Program-made: the position numbers and the translations under genes | Notes under the pieces: generated by a model | Told to the model about the DNA's origin: nothing | Databases searched by the model: none | The model's input: only the letters and a program-made list of their open reading frames with translations | Assembly (NCBI GenBank): GCA_027946365.1 | Contig: JAPEUQ010000004.1 | Span: 2,418,001 to 2,482,000, forward strand | Origin: Kalmusia sp. IMI 367209 | Lineage: Eukaryota > Ascomycota > Dothideomycetes > Pleosporales > Didymosphaeriaceae | Direction of reading: 5' to 3' | Length of the DNA stretch: 64,000 bases | Part shown: positions 23,206 to 35,200 of the stretch, piece after piece | Layout: each line of letters begins with the position of its first letter | Position numbering within the stretch: position 1 is the first letter of the stretch

Positions 23206-24376
23206 GGCGACGCATACCGCACAGAATTGCGCCATCAGCTGTCGCGACACCACCGAATCCTCAAGACAAGGCCTTCAAAAATCCAGACGCTGGCCCCTCC
23301 CCCCTCACGCTTCAGTGAAGGCTACACCTGACTTGCATCGAATCATACCCATGAAGCTGTGCATGAGCATGATTACCAATCGACCGAGCCACGGACCGAG
23401 CCCGAGATTCCTACTCATCAGTCAGGGTCATTGTCATTGAATGCTTCAATATCTGGATACCTGCGCTGAATGCGGCAAACGTATGTGGACTCTTCGGGAT
23501 CCAAAGTACATGGGTCTACGGTGGAAAGAAGGGTTGGCATTATGCAGTTACCAGGTGATATTGAACAGTTGAAGAAGGTGAAGTTGGGGGTTCGGCGTAT
23601 TTACAGAGGAGGCAACTTGGTATTACATGAACAGTATATAATCCAACAACATGTATTTCTGCAAGTCTTGGAAACTCTGATATCCGCCGCTATGACATCA
23701 TATTTTACAGAACAAAACTATTTACAATCTGAATCTCAGGACTGGACTCCAATATCAAGTACATACCTCAGCCTAGAACCTACGGAACAGCCTTGGGGTC
23801 TATGATGTGTCATTCGGCGCATGTAGCGCTATGAGATGTCGCTAGTCTGGTGGGTACTTGACAGCGTGACAGTTTCACTCTGGTCGTGGTGCATGAGCTG
23901 TGCTGGCATTCGATTGCGTTGGCTATGCAAACGCTAATGAAACGACGTTGGACATGTCTTGCTAACTATATACACATTATGCAGATGCAGAGGATGATCA
24001 TTATTGAGGAACGAAGCGCTTGTGGTATTTTCTGAGGGCGTTGTTGACTCGAGCGCCATAGCCATGATTATCTCCAGGGGCTGGGTGTAGAGGGGCAGCT
24101 TTAGCGCGGGGCAGACTGCAGACCGCCTACGTGAGGCTGGGGACCCGCTGTTCTGCCAGTGGCCTTACTGACGTGTTTTTTTCTGCCCCTCTTCGGCCAG
24201 AAGCCAATGTTACTCATTGTTGCATACGCGCACCGCTATATATCCCTCCCTCCTCCGTGCGGTTGAGTAATTGCAACTTGAGCGGAGTCGCGTCTACTCC
24301 CAGTGCTTCGACATACCATTTCTACATCTGTTCAAACTCCGCAGGCGCAATCTCGTAACATAACTTGACTGCAACC
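23206..24376. other. Intergenic region without recognised gene
   Basis: About 1.17 kb between two genes on the same strand. A plus-strand open frame at 23470-23805 has no recognisable content. I see no tRNA-like structure. Confidence 0.45.
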
Positions 24377-25886
24377 ATGGCCAGCACAGACCCTACCGTC
24401 CCCACCGCCTCCGAACTGATCGTCGACAACGAGCGCGACGATGATATCGAAGATCTCTTCGGCCCGTCCGAAGACGAAGACGTGCCTGAGCTAATCCCTG
24501 GCCCGAATGCCCAGAGGAAATCCAAACCCACCGCAAACACAAGCGCATCAATCGATGACCAAGTTGCCTCACTGGCCAAACATGCAAGCCGGATACGCCT
24601 CGATCACAAGATGGCGGGGACAGATGGAGGTGCTACAAGAGACAAAGACAAGGCCGATCGAGCCACCAGCGAACAGGTCTTGGACCCGCGGACGCGCATG
24701 ATCCTGCTCCAGCTCATCAATCGCAACGTCGTATCTGAAATTCACGGTGTCATCTCTACGGGCAAGGAGGCGAATGTCTACCACGCCGCCACAATATCGG
24801 AAGACGATGCGCAGCCACTGAACCGCGCCATCAAGGTGTACAAGACGTCTATCTTGGTCTTCAAGGACCGAGACAAGTACGTCACGGGCGAGTTCCGCTT
24901 CCGCCAGGGATACAATAAGAGTAATAACCGCGCTATGGTCAAAGTGTGGGCGGAGAAAGAGATGCGAAATCTCAGGCGGATATATAACGCTGGCATACCC
25001 GCCCCCGAGCCTTTGTACCTTCGTCTACATGTTCTCGTCATGAGCTTCCTCGGCGATAAGAAGGGGTGGCCTGCTCCGCGCCTCCGAGACGTTGTATTCG
25101 AGGGTCTTACAGCCGAAGAAGAGGAACAGAAGTGGCAGAGCCTATACATCCAGCTGTTGGGTTACATGCGCACCATGTATCAGACGTGCCGCCTTGTACA
25201 CGCCGACCTTAGCGAGTACAATCTATTGTATCATGAGAATAAGCTCTACATGATCGACGTTTCCCAATCCGTCGAGCACGATCATCCCAGATCGCTGGAG
25301 TTTCTTCGCATGGATGTCAAGAACGTATCAGACTTCTTCCGGACCCGGAACGTGGATGTCCTCTCCGAGCGCAAAGTCTTCCTTTTCGTTACCGGCGAAA
25401 AGGGCGGCAAGGAGTTGGCTGAGATGGAGAAGTACATCAACGGCCTGTTTGAGCAGAAAGATGCCCTCACCGACGAGGAAAGGAAACAGGAGGAGAACGG
25501 CGAAGAAGTCTTCCGCAATCAGTACATCCCCCCAGACCCTGGACCAAGTCTATGATATCGAGCGCGACGCCGAACTCGTGAACAGCGGCAAAGGCAACGA
25601 CCTCATCTACCAAGGACTGTTAGCCGGAAAGACTACTGATGAAGCTCCTGTCTCCCAGAACGAGTCTGATGCGTCGGCAGAGGGCAGCGACTCCGACGCG
25701 ACTACATCAGAGGAAGACGAGAGCAGGTTCGAGAAGGGGACGCCGAGGGGAAAGCGTAATATGGATAAAGATGCAAAGCGTGAGCATAAGAAAGCCGTGA
25801 AAGAAGAGAAGCGGGAGAAGCGAAAGGAGAAGATGCCCAAGCATCTTAAAAAGAAATTGGTGTCACAGTCGTCACGGAAGAAGTGA
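24377..25886 (+). CDS. rio1: RIO-type atypical protein kinase Rio1, with apparent frameshift
   Basis: The first frame (24377-25555) gives an acidic N-terminus and a complete RIO1 domain: the ATP-binding STGKEANVY near residue 126, catalytic VHADLSEYNLLY near 275, metal-binding MIDVSQSVEHDHP, and the end VFRNQYIP. The expected continuation QTLDQVYDIERD lies in the +1 frame, running to TGA at 25884-25886 with the acidic and Lys-rich tail. The shift sits in a C6 run at 25528-25533, where five Cs would keep frame. Rio1 is essential for 40S subunit maturation in yeast, so an assembly error is more likely than loss. As read, translation stops about 8 residues after the domain, losing about 110 tail residues. 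No introns. Confidence 0.9.
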
Positions 25887-26417
25887 GGGGGTCCAATGTA
25901 CGCAACCCCACGGGAAATTCTGCATTATATATATGTCGCCGTTTTGGAAACCCCAAACGCAGAGTAAGTAGCGTCGTTTCTCCATCCATGTGAGAGGAGG
26001 AAACCGATATGAAGAAGAATAGCCCGGCACTTCTAGGGGTCTGCTGCGTTCGGTTTCGCATGATAGCCAGTGCGGTAGACAACTCGATTTATGTGTCACC
26101 AAGTAGTTCTCCCGTTGCACTTGCTCCTAGGGCAGCTTTGCGGATTAAAGAGAGCGCAGGTTATTGTTGGAGCAGGAGATGGACCTTTTGAAGGATTGAT
26201 TTTTCGAAGTCCTAACCAAAGGCAGATGAAATGCAAACGACCTCGGAAAAGACTACACGTTTAGTCGAATGAGTTGATGAATGATTGCTATATACATCGG
26301 AGCGTTATCTGAATAATCTGAGTCTACGCAAACAAAACGAACCTTCCTCCAATGATACATTATTTACATTTCTTATGATACACTTCCTTCATCTTCCCCC
26401 TTCTTTATATTCTATCT
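25887..26417. other. 3'-3' intergenic region
   Basis: About 530 bases between converging Rio1 and the Coq11-like gene. I see nothing in it. Confidence 0.5.
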
Positions 26418-27425
26418 TTACAGCATATTCTTTCTCCACGCCCTTATTGCTAGCCTATCAATCTCCCCAACCTCAACTGGGCCCTTGACCTCTGCGTCCT
26501 CCAGCGCCTCCACGATCGCATCTGCCACTGTATCCGCTTTGAGCGGCTTGATTCCTCCGGCGCCCATCAACCATGTCAACTTTCCCCCAACAGCACTATT
26601 CACCATCGAGGCAATGCCACCCGCAGCTGCTATCGGAAGCGTGAACGTCCGCGAGGAGTCGTACATGAACGGCGCCCGGATGAAAATACTCCTCATTGAA
26701 GGGAATCTCGAGCCGATGATCGATTCGGCTTCGCGTTTTGTCGTGATGTACCTCCGTGGAAGCACGGGTGCACCCGCCGCCGCCGAAACATAGAGGTAAG
26801 TCCCCACGCCCTTGCCCTCAGCCTCCTTCGCCAGACTAACCGCCGTATCCCTATTCATGACCTCATACGTCAACTGCCCATCTTTCTCCTGTGGCCGCAA
26901 TGCCTCGCCTTCTTTCCGCTCGAACGGGTTTTGTGTCCCAAGTTTGTTCGCGCTAAATGCGCGTTGGAGGCCTGCGATGGGTGACTCGCGGCCGGACACG
27001 ACGCCTTTGTAGTCGGCTTCGAGGAGTATACCCATAGTGTGAATAACGGCGGAGGCATCTGAGAGGTGCGAAGTGTAGGTAGAGGGGTTGAGGATGTCAC
27101 CCTTTTCCCAGGAGACGGAGGTCGACCATGATGGCGGGGTGGGGGAGGATGTGACGGACTGCCATTGGGGGGCGCCGGACCGTCTAAAGGGGGTTAGAGA
27201 GACGAAAGAGATGGGTGCGGATATGTGAGAGAAAGTACGATATCGAAGTCACGGCCCAACCGCGTTGGGTTGCTGCTCTGCATATACGGCTTCCTGTGCG
27301 GCTTTTAGCATGCGATGGTTCTCGGGCTTTGCAATGTAGAAAAGATATGAGATATTTTGGGGAGACGTACCGAGGAAGCCATTGCCGCCGCAGACAACAA
27401 GCTTCTTGTTCGCTGCTGAGGCCAT
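26418..27425 (-). CDS. Coq11-like mitochondrial NAD(P)-binding protein
   Basis: Three exons: 27425-27371, 27293-27239 and 27183-26418, total 291 residues, with introns of 77 and 55 nt. The N-terminus has the extended short-chain dehydrogenase Rossmann motif KKLVVCGGNGFLG (GxxGxxG at 13-19). Later come HTMGILLEADYKG, YEVMNRDTAVSLA, YVSAAAGAPVLPRRYITTKREAE and the C-terminal segment IRAPFMYDSSRTFTLP. This order matches the yeast YLR290C/Coq11 family (also named MIOREX complex component 2), linked to coenzyme Q synthesis at the inner membrane. The typical active-site Tyr-x3-Lys is present as YITTK. It shares a promoter of about 300 bp with Yaf9. Confidence 0.88.
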
Positions 27426-27723
27426 TGCTGTATTGTGAGAGTTGTGGGAGAAACCTTGAGTTTGTGGGAGTCTTGATGTCACTCCACCCGGGCACTGGCA
27501 GGGCTGACAGGGGTCTGTGCCAAGACCTCCGCGGCGAAGGCCAGTCCCAGAAGGCGGGCGCATCGAGACTACTCATTCCAACAAGCATCCTTCACTGTAC
27601 TTTCCATAACAACCCCTTTCATTTAGTTTTGCCAGTGCCACGAACACTGCCTATTCTTGAACACTACAGACTTGTGACTTATTGCCGTTGACATAAAGAG
27701 AGCACGACGGCGCGTTCGTCCAA
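27426..27723. promoter_or_regulatory. Bidirectional promoter, Coq11-like and Yaf9 genes
   Basis: 298 bases separate two divergent start codons, so the two genes must share this promoter. No distinct TATA box is seen. Confidence 0.6.
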
Positions 27724-28660
27724 ATGCCCGCCCCCGCAGCGAACAAACGCGTCAAGGTCAGCTAAATCCAAACGTCCTACCTGGATCGCGAGCTAAAGAT
27801 GCGTAGAACAAGCGCATCAGCCGCAACATCAGTATGCACATGCACACCTCACGCATAGCCACCCTCTAATGCGCCCAGTCATTGGCTCAGAAGCTTGGGC
27901 TCTGCCTCCCGTTGGTCACCCAGACCGTCCCAAAAACGTTCCCGAAGACCACACAAAGCGCTGGACCGTCTACGTGCGCCAGCCCGACGGAGACCCCTCG
28001 CTCACCACCTGGCTCAACAAAGTCCAATTCAAAATCTTCAACACATACGAAAATCCGCTGCGCACCTGCGACAACGCGCCCTTCCAGGTCACCGAGACGG
28101 GCTGGGGTGGCTTCACCATCGACATACGCTTACACTTTCAGCCCATCAGCGGTGAGAAGGCGCAGTACAGGCAGCATTTTCTGCAGTTGGAGAAATATGG
28201 CGACGAGAAGCTGCAGACGGAGCAGGAAAGAACAGGCTGTGTGAGGAGCGAGTTTCTGGAAGTCGTCCAATTTAACGAACCGACCGAGGCACTATACGAA
28301 GCGCTCACTGCCGACGACCAATGGAGCTATCTTGCACTCGGTGCAAAGGGCGGCAAGAAGACATCCAGCATGAGCACCGGACCTAACGGGCGACCGAAGC
28401 GCGGATTCCCTAATGGGGAGCGCAGTGCGCAGTTGCCCGAGAAAGGGGGCGATGACATACCCTTCAGCCAGGAGCAGGAGCACACGCTCATCAATCAGAT
28501 TAAGCTGAAGATGGAGGAAGTAGACAAGCAATTAGCCGAGGAGACGAAGAAGAGGGAAGAGACGGAGGGGAAGCTCAAGGCGTTGAGGACCGAGTTGGGA
28601 CACGAGGCCGCGCAGCAGGCGGCGCAACAAGCGAGTGGAGATCGGAGTCGGAGGAGGTGA
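27724..28660 (+). CDS. yaf9: YEATS-domain protein Yaf9
   Basis: Three exons: 27724-27756, 27807-27831 and 27879-28660, total 279 residues. The 25-nt second exon joins KRVK to KRISRN and IIGSEAW, the normal start of the YEATS domain; introns are 50 and 47 nt. The YEATS domain continues with DHTKRWTVYVRQPDGD, WLNKVQFKIFNTY, and the acyl-lysine reading loop GWGGFTIDIRLHF. The C-terminus is a coiled coil (KLKMEEVDKQLAEETKKREE). Yaf9 is a shared subunit of the SWR1 and NuA4 chromatin complexes and reads acetylated histones. An annotation from the first long ORF alone would start wrongly at 27869. Confidence 0.92.
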
Positions 28661-29100
28661 GAAAGAGTGGAGGATAGAATTGAGTTGACCTGATCTGGGT
28701 GAAATGCCCTGTCAACATATAGTCTCCTTGGTGAAACAATGGAGAAGAGAGAGAAGGTTGAAAATACCCGGAAACCGGAAATCTTGGTGTCGAGGAGGCC
28801 ATTGCTATGCTAGGCGCGTGGGAGAAGAATAGTCCTGATGGGTAACCGCCCACTTTACTTGCATGGTGACGGCTTACATTTCAAGGCGTTTCAGAAAGGA
28901 AATATGCTCTCTTTACAGAGCTAAGGAGGCTTATATAATAGCTTACAGGCACGTCTTCCTCCTCTTTTCTTCAATACTTTTCGAAATCAAGAAATGCTAT
29001 TATAACCACCTCCGCCTCTTTCGAGCCCTTATCCACAACAATCCACAACACATTCACCACCCTTCAGACTTATGCCTTACCGTGCCAAAATCAATCTCCA
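28661..29100. other. Intergenic region without recognised gene
   Basis: About 440 bases downstream of Yaf9. No gene or RNA is seen. Confidence 0.45.
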
Positions 29101-29282
29101 AACTCCCCACCTTCTTCGCCTTCCGCGTCACCCCCTGCCCTGTCCGCATTCACTCCGTCTTCTCCACTCCCTTCTCCACATACTACTCACTTGTCAACCT
29201 TTTCCTCTCTTCGCACCATAGGACGTTGCAACTCACCGCCTCGATAGGGCTCCCCGACAGCTCCAGCGTCGCCGGGCTCAAC

Positions 29283-29531
29283 TCAAGCAGAATCAGCGTC
29301 TGCACTAAAGCTAGCCCCTTCTTGCGAGGCCACCATGTCGTCGCCACCGGACTGGGAGTACTCGTAGCTTCGCTGGTCTATCGCTGTCGGGCCCAAAGGC
29401 GAGCGCTTACCGGACTTGATAAACTGTTCATCGGGGGCGGAGGAGGAGCTGGGCGAGCCGGAGGAGTGTCGTGTAATGATGGGCGTGAGCCGCGTGATGC
29501 GAGCAAGGTGAGGAATGGGTAGGCGCGCCAT
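29283..29531 (-). CDS. Small putative mitochondrial protein, possibly frameshifted
   Basis: An 82-codon frame starts MARLPIPHLARITRLTPIIT, an Arg/hydroxyl-rich presequence without acids, and continues DEQFIKSGKRSPLGPTAID and YEYSQSGGDDMVASQE. From memory it resembles small uncharacterised fungal mitochondrial proteins; I cannot name the family. Just after the stop, the +1 frame reads LLELSPATLELSG, which looks like the continuation, followed by a good donor (GTGAGT near 29235). This suggests a frameshift or a missed short intron. Function unknown. Confidence 0.35.
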   Translation of the reverse strand: MARLPIPHLARITRLTPIITRHSSGSPSSSSAPDEQFIKSGKRSPLGPTAIDQRSYEYSQSGGDDMVASQEGASFSADADSA

Positions 29532-32243
29532 CGCTGCTATAGCTCAGGAGGTGTGTCCTGGGTGTGTGGTACTAAGTGCAAATCTTTTAGGCGCGATCGA
29601 GGCTGGAGAAGGAGAGCGTTGAAGTATGATCTACAAGCGATGTTCATGATTGTACGGTGATGTAATGGGCGCATTTTTGTGAGGCTCTTCTTCGTGCGGG
29701 TAGGCATCTGATGAAGGGTCCTCGTCACACGGTCGGTGATGTAGATATGCACGCAGGCGGGGAACAAGTTAGGCATCTCGCACCTGTCATTTGTTATGCT
29801 TCTCTATTAGGGTTAAGGTCGTTTACAGCTACACCTAATATAGGCCACCCTACGCGCTATTTTTATATCGGATGTAGGTAACTTATCTAAGGTAGTTTGG
29901 TGTTATTCGAGTATTATGCGAATCTAGTCGTAATATAGATATAGTACTTATTAGCACTATGTCTATTCATTGCATTTTATATATCTCACCTCTACTTATT
30001 CCTTTATCTACTACTATTTCTAAAAGCCTACTAGCTCCTTACGATAGGGGTACCATCTCTGCAAACTGCTGTTATTGGGAATGAGTGCATCGCGGGAGGA
30101 CCCACTGCGGGAACGAAAATGGGCCTGGCGGGCTGGGGAATTCGTGCATGAAGAACATTCACTGCAATTCCGGACTACAAGAAACAGTATGCCGTGCACA
30201 AATCCTCTGCGCGAGGCAATACTATGGCGGAGGCAGTCCCACACTATCGGTCAGCAAGGGGCAAGGTATCTACCAAGCGCTCAAATGGGCAAGTCGTGCC
30301 TCAGCATGGCCAATTGCCCAAGGCGCAATTTGGGGCGCGGAAGCAGAGAGCGCCGATGCATGGGCTGTCATGCACCTACGAGGATGTTTTCAAGGCGTGG
30401 TGCAGAGATCAGATGCTGTCGTTCGACGTTAAATGAGCATTGAAAGGTGACCACCGAGCCGGGAAGTAGGTCCCAAAGACAATCGTTTGATGAGAACTGG
30501 ACGTTCAGATACGCAGATTGGTGACGCTTAAAACAGATGTAGTATACACGCACGTGACTAGGCCTGAAGTTGGGCCTCTACGCGGAGCCTTCTTGCTATA
30601 GCTTCCTAGACTTCCTGACTCAAGTTCGGCTCATTTGCTGCTCAGGTTACACCGCTACTGTGCAGAACGCTTAGTTTCAGACCACTCTTCTGTCCAAACT
30701 CCGTTAGCCAGCCCATCTATAGAAAATAATAGACAATCCTAATCATATCTTTTCGTCAACTCTACTGTGAGGGAGAAGAGGATTCTGAAACAGATCAATT
30801 CTGTCTATCGTGAAGAATACTGTGAGTGGTCTTATATAATTCAGTTCGGCGCTTTGTGCAGCCGATTCCGAAAGACCCGCTTTTGCCTTATTAATCCTAC
30901 AGTTTAGTGAAAGCTCTACATCACGTTCCTCACTAAAAGAAACCGTCACATCTACGCGAACCACATTCGCAGGGGTGAGCTGGCAATGAAGCCCATAAAT
31001 GGGCCAAATTGCGAAGGTGTAGCGGTAGCTATAAGAGAATGATGAGATGGAGTTACCAAGACACACAAATACACTGAGCATTTCTCCATGCTGCTTGTTT
31101 CTTGTTTGATGGGGTATATCACTGGCTGCAACAATGATATAGTAGCTCCGCAATCATTGTTCCTTGTAGTAGTAAGCGCTCGAGCTTGATATCTGTTGAA
31201 TGTAACTGCTATGGCTCCTACTTGGCAGAACACGTGACGTAACAGGTCGTATATACTTAGTCTTGTCTCATCAATTATTCAGTTACTCTTAATCAAGCAT
31301 CATCTATGAGTTCTTTGTTCAATAGTATCGACATCAGTCTCACCGTAAGTACTCTACGCCGCATCGCATATACGTCTATCAGTCCGATCATCGTGCTGGA
31401 GAGCTTGTTGAGTGTACATCATTTCGCAACCAAACTAAGGGAAAGGTCATCTTCAGTCGGTATGGTGGGGAACAACTAGATACGGCTTAATGGAGGCACA
31501 TGACTGTAGAGTAGACCCACCGCCGCACCAAGAGACGGCATAAGGTCAAAAATTGAAGAGTGGAAGGAGCGTTGAATGGATGTCTATGCTCAGATATGCC
31601 ATTAGATCAAGCCACTCATTCGAGCCTTCTCAGCAACCCAGGTTCAGCACAGCGCAAGGCATAGCTAAGAAAAGTACAGTAGTAGAGACTAAGATAATCC
31701 TCCATGGTTTGCAAATGGTTCGCTTAGGGAAAAGGCAGCAGGATGCGGGCGATGGAAAGCGGCTTGCAGGTCGCCAAATCGGCTTTCTGCATTGGCATCC
31801 GCCAAGCATTTTCTTGCGGGATTTCTTCTTTTCTTATACGTTCGGCTGAAGCACCATTCTCGAAGCAATGAAAGTTTTCCTGTGTCTTGAAGCAGCATAG
31901 GTTCCTAGCATAAATACTGCGATATGAATCTTGACTCAATTCATTCCAATTCTGTGATAAGTTCCTTTTACAACACATATCATCTTTAAAGGTTTGTTAC
32001 ATGGAATAGCTGACACGGAGTCTTATCAAAAGACCTGTAGCTCCGGTTCTATGTATAGTAGCCATGTTGAGTGCAAGCGCATAAGATCAACTCGCAGCCT
32101 CACTCTTTTGCGGTGACACCGAGTTTCGTCATCGCAGTGGCATTCTCGCTCTCCCGAATCCTGAAGTGTCGGAGTTCTATACTCACCCAGACGCTCTCCA
32201 CAATACGTCTTTCCAGCCGAATTGGATCGTTCTGCTAATACCT
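29532..32243. other. 2.7-kb gene-poor stretch with a RIP-like island
   Basis: No convincing gene on either strand. The segment from about 29790 to 30060 abruptly becomes TA-rich with the same texture as the block after 50755 (frequent TA, CTA and TAT), suggesting a short repeat relic degraded by RIP. The rest (30060-32243) holds only short frames. The first coding ATG of the next gene is at 32244. Confidence 0.45.
29790..30060. repeat. Small AT-rich, RIP-like repeat relic
   Basis: About 270 bases of TA-dominated sequence with sharp edges inside otherwise balanced DNA. It includes GGGTTAAGG and TATATCGGATGTAGG-like words but no frames. I infer a degraded transposon fragment. Confidence 0.4.
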
Positions 32244-35200
32244 ATGGCAGCGCCAGATGCCTTGTTCGTGCAGAATCACGAAGTCGTGATCCAGCAAGCT
32301 AAATCGGAGGACAGCCTGACTGGTGACACCCCACAGCCTCGCCACAGTTCAGCAATAACCGGTCCTCCACCAACCTCCGGCGCGGACAAAACATTTCGAG
32401 TACGCGGAATGCCTCTTGATTGGAGTGTAGACCGTCTACAGACCTTTCTGGGCGAACAAGATGGAGCGGTGGATCCGGCGGTACAATCTCTGGCCAAGGA
32501 AGTCCATGGGCGCTCACAAACTGCTACTGTTTCCTTCCACACCGTTCCTGTCACACTGCGCGCATCGCAAGATGGTCGGCCTGTGCAGATGTCCCTCCTG
32601 GGTAACTCGAAACAGCTCGCTCGCCAGCACCTCATGATGGTGGATGACAGTTTCCATGGCATTACCACGCTCTATGCTCCGCCCTCGAAAAGTCACAAAG
32701 CAGAGTAAGTAGGCTGTGACTGGTACTGCCTACACACGATCTAATCCTACAACTAGTATCATTGCGATCTCCGGCCTTGGAGGACATGCATTTGGGTCCT
32801 TCAGAGAGAGGGGTGGAAAGCACATGTGGCTTCGAGACGCCCTCCCTCACGACCTGACGGGCGAAGATGACGAGAATCCGTTTGCGCGCGTTATGGTTTA
32901 CGGGTATGATACCAAGGTTGCGCAGAGCGAAAGCATACAGAGCATAGAGGACTTGGGCACGGCGTTTCATAGCAGCATTCTTCAGTTGGCTACAGCTGCA
33001 GCGTTAAAGCCAATAATATTCATTGGCCACAGTTTGGGTGGTTTGATTGTCAAAGAAGTATGGATCCTTTCCAGACTCAGCTTTTCGAAGGTGCTCATGG
33101 GCGGTAGACTATCATATCACTTTCGAAGTCCAAGAACGAGGAGGATCAGAGACTTGCGCAGGCTACGTATGGAGTAGTCTTCTTTGGCGTTCCACACGAC
33201 GGCATCGACGTATCATCGCTCATTCCCATGGGTACGTATATTTCACAAATGCGTGGCAACGTCGTTGTTTGGGGTCTACAAGGAGGAATGAATCCCCTAG
33301 GCCCATCTGCGTAGATAAATCCGAATATTCCCTTAAAGAATCGAAGAGATACTTATTAAAATAATAGCTGGTGATGGTCCTAACCGACCACTTATCGAGT
33401 CTATCGGGAAAGGAGGTTCGCAGACTCTTGGAAGGCTGCACCGTGGGTTTCACGAAGCACTAGAACCACAGGACGAAACCGAAATCTTTTGCTTCTTCGA
33501 AACATTAATGTCTCCAACGGCCGTTCAGGTATGGCAAACGCTGAGCGCCCTCAGCTCCGCTGTATTGACATGAAATCTATTTACGACAAAAACGGCAATT
33601 GGAGCATGAAGGGACCACTTGCAGTACTGGTGACCAAACCCTCAGCCACCTTATGCCGGCCGCAAGAGCTCAGCGCAGAACACATCTGTGCCATCAACCG
33701 CACACATTCGGAAATGGTCAAGTTTAGACCAGAGGACGCCGAGTACGAAAAAGTCCTCCCGCGAATCAAGGGTCTTGCTCATCGAGCGATCAAGAAGCGG
33801 GGTCGCAGACTGCGCCAAGACTCGAATGGTATGTATTCACGTCAGGCTCCATGCATCGCCACACTTCTGGTTCAAATCATAACAACTTCTCTGACAATGT
33901 CTATAGACCCCCCAGGAGGGCACTGGCTGGTGCCTTTCGGACGCAACAAGGACTTTATTGGCCGCGAGGAGATCCTTAACCAACTTCTATCTCTTATTCC
34001 GCCTGCCGAAGAAAGAGATAACTGTCAGCGAACCGCGATCGAAGGCCTCGGTGGCGTGGGAAAGACGCAGATTGCATTGGAGGTGGCATACCGCATCCAT
34101 GAATTGTATCCTACCCTTTCAGTTTTCTGGGTGCCCGCCGTCGACGCCAACAGCTTTGATAATGCTTTTCGAGAGATTGGACAACGGCTAAACATCAAAG
34201 GCATCGACGATGACAAAGCCAATGTTCGAGCGCTCGTTCAAGCCGCCTTGAGTCAAAGCATTGAGGAGTGGTTGCTCATCATCGACAACACCGACGACGT
34301 CCAGCTTCTTGCTGGCGATGGAGGCTTGCGTGATTCCTCCCCTTCAGCCGAAAGGGGTCGATCCTTTTCACGACTCGCAACCATGGGACCATCACCAAGC
34401 TCAATGTTCGAGCATCCAGTCTTGTCCAAGTAGGTGCCATGAGCGAAAGTGAAGCTGCAGAATTGTTCAAAAGGAGCTTGGGCGTGAAAAGAGTACAGGA
34501 CTCACAGACCATGGCCGAGTTGCTGGAGTTTGTCGCCTACCTTCCTCTCGCCATCAAACAGGCCTCGGCGTACATGGACCAAACCGGAATGTCTATGGCT
34601 CGCTATTTAGAGCTTTGCCAGTCCAGTAATAAGACCTTTGTGAAGCTCCTCGGCAAGCAGTTCGAGGACCTCGGACGGTACAAGACCATACAAAACTCGA
34701 TCGCCACGACGTGGCTGATCTCGTTCAGTCAGATCTCTGAAATCAATCTGACTGCCGCCAAACTGCTCCAATTCATGTCATTTCTCGCCAAGGACATACC
34801 CAAAAGCCTGCTCCCGCCTGGTGAAGATGAATTGGAGCTAGAAGAGGCAATTGGAACGCTAAAGGCATACGCTTTCATCACAGAGCGAACTGACCAGAGA
34901 TCATATGAAATGCACCGTCTCGTTTGATTTGCGATGCAAAACTTCCTCATGGAGAAAGGAGAATTGGCAGCATGTGTCTCATCAGTGATACGGCGCATGA
35001 ACGACAAATTTCCGCCATCTGCGCATGAGAATCGTCATATCTGGGCAAATTACCTGCCCCATGCCCTGTCGGTTCTAGAAATGAGAAACCACTCAACCGA
35101 AGAAGCGGGTATAGCAAGACTTCTCACCAATGTCGCCAAAAGCAGCCAAGAACTTGGGAAGTTCAAAAATGCCGAAACGCTGTTCAGAAGCGTGTTGGAG

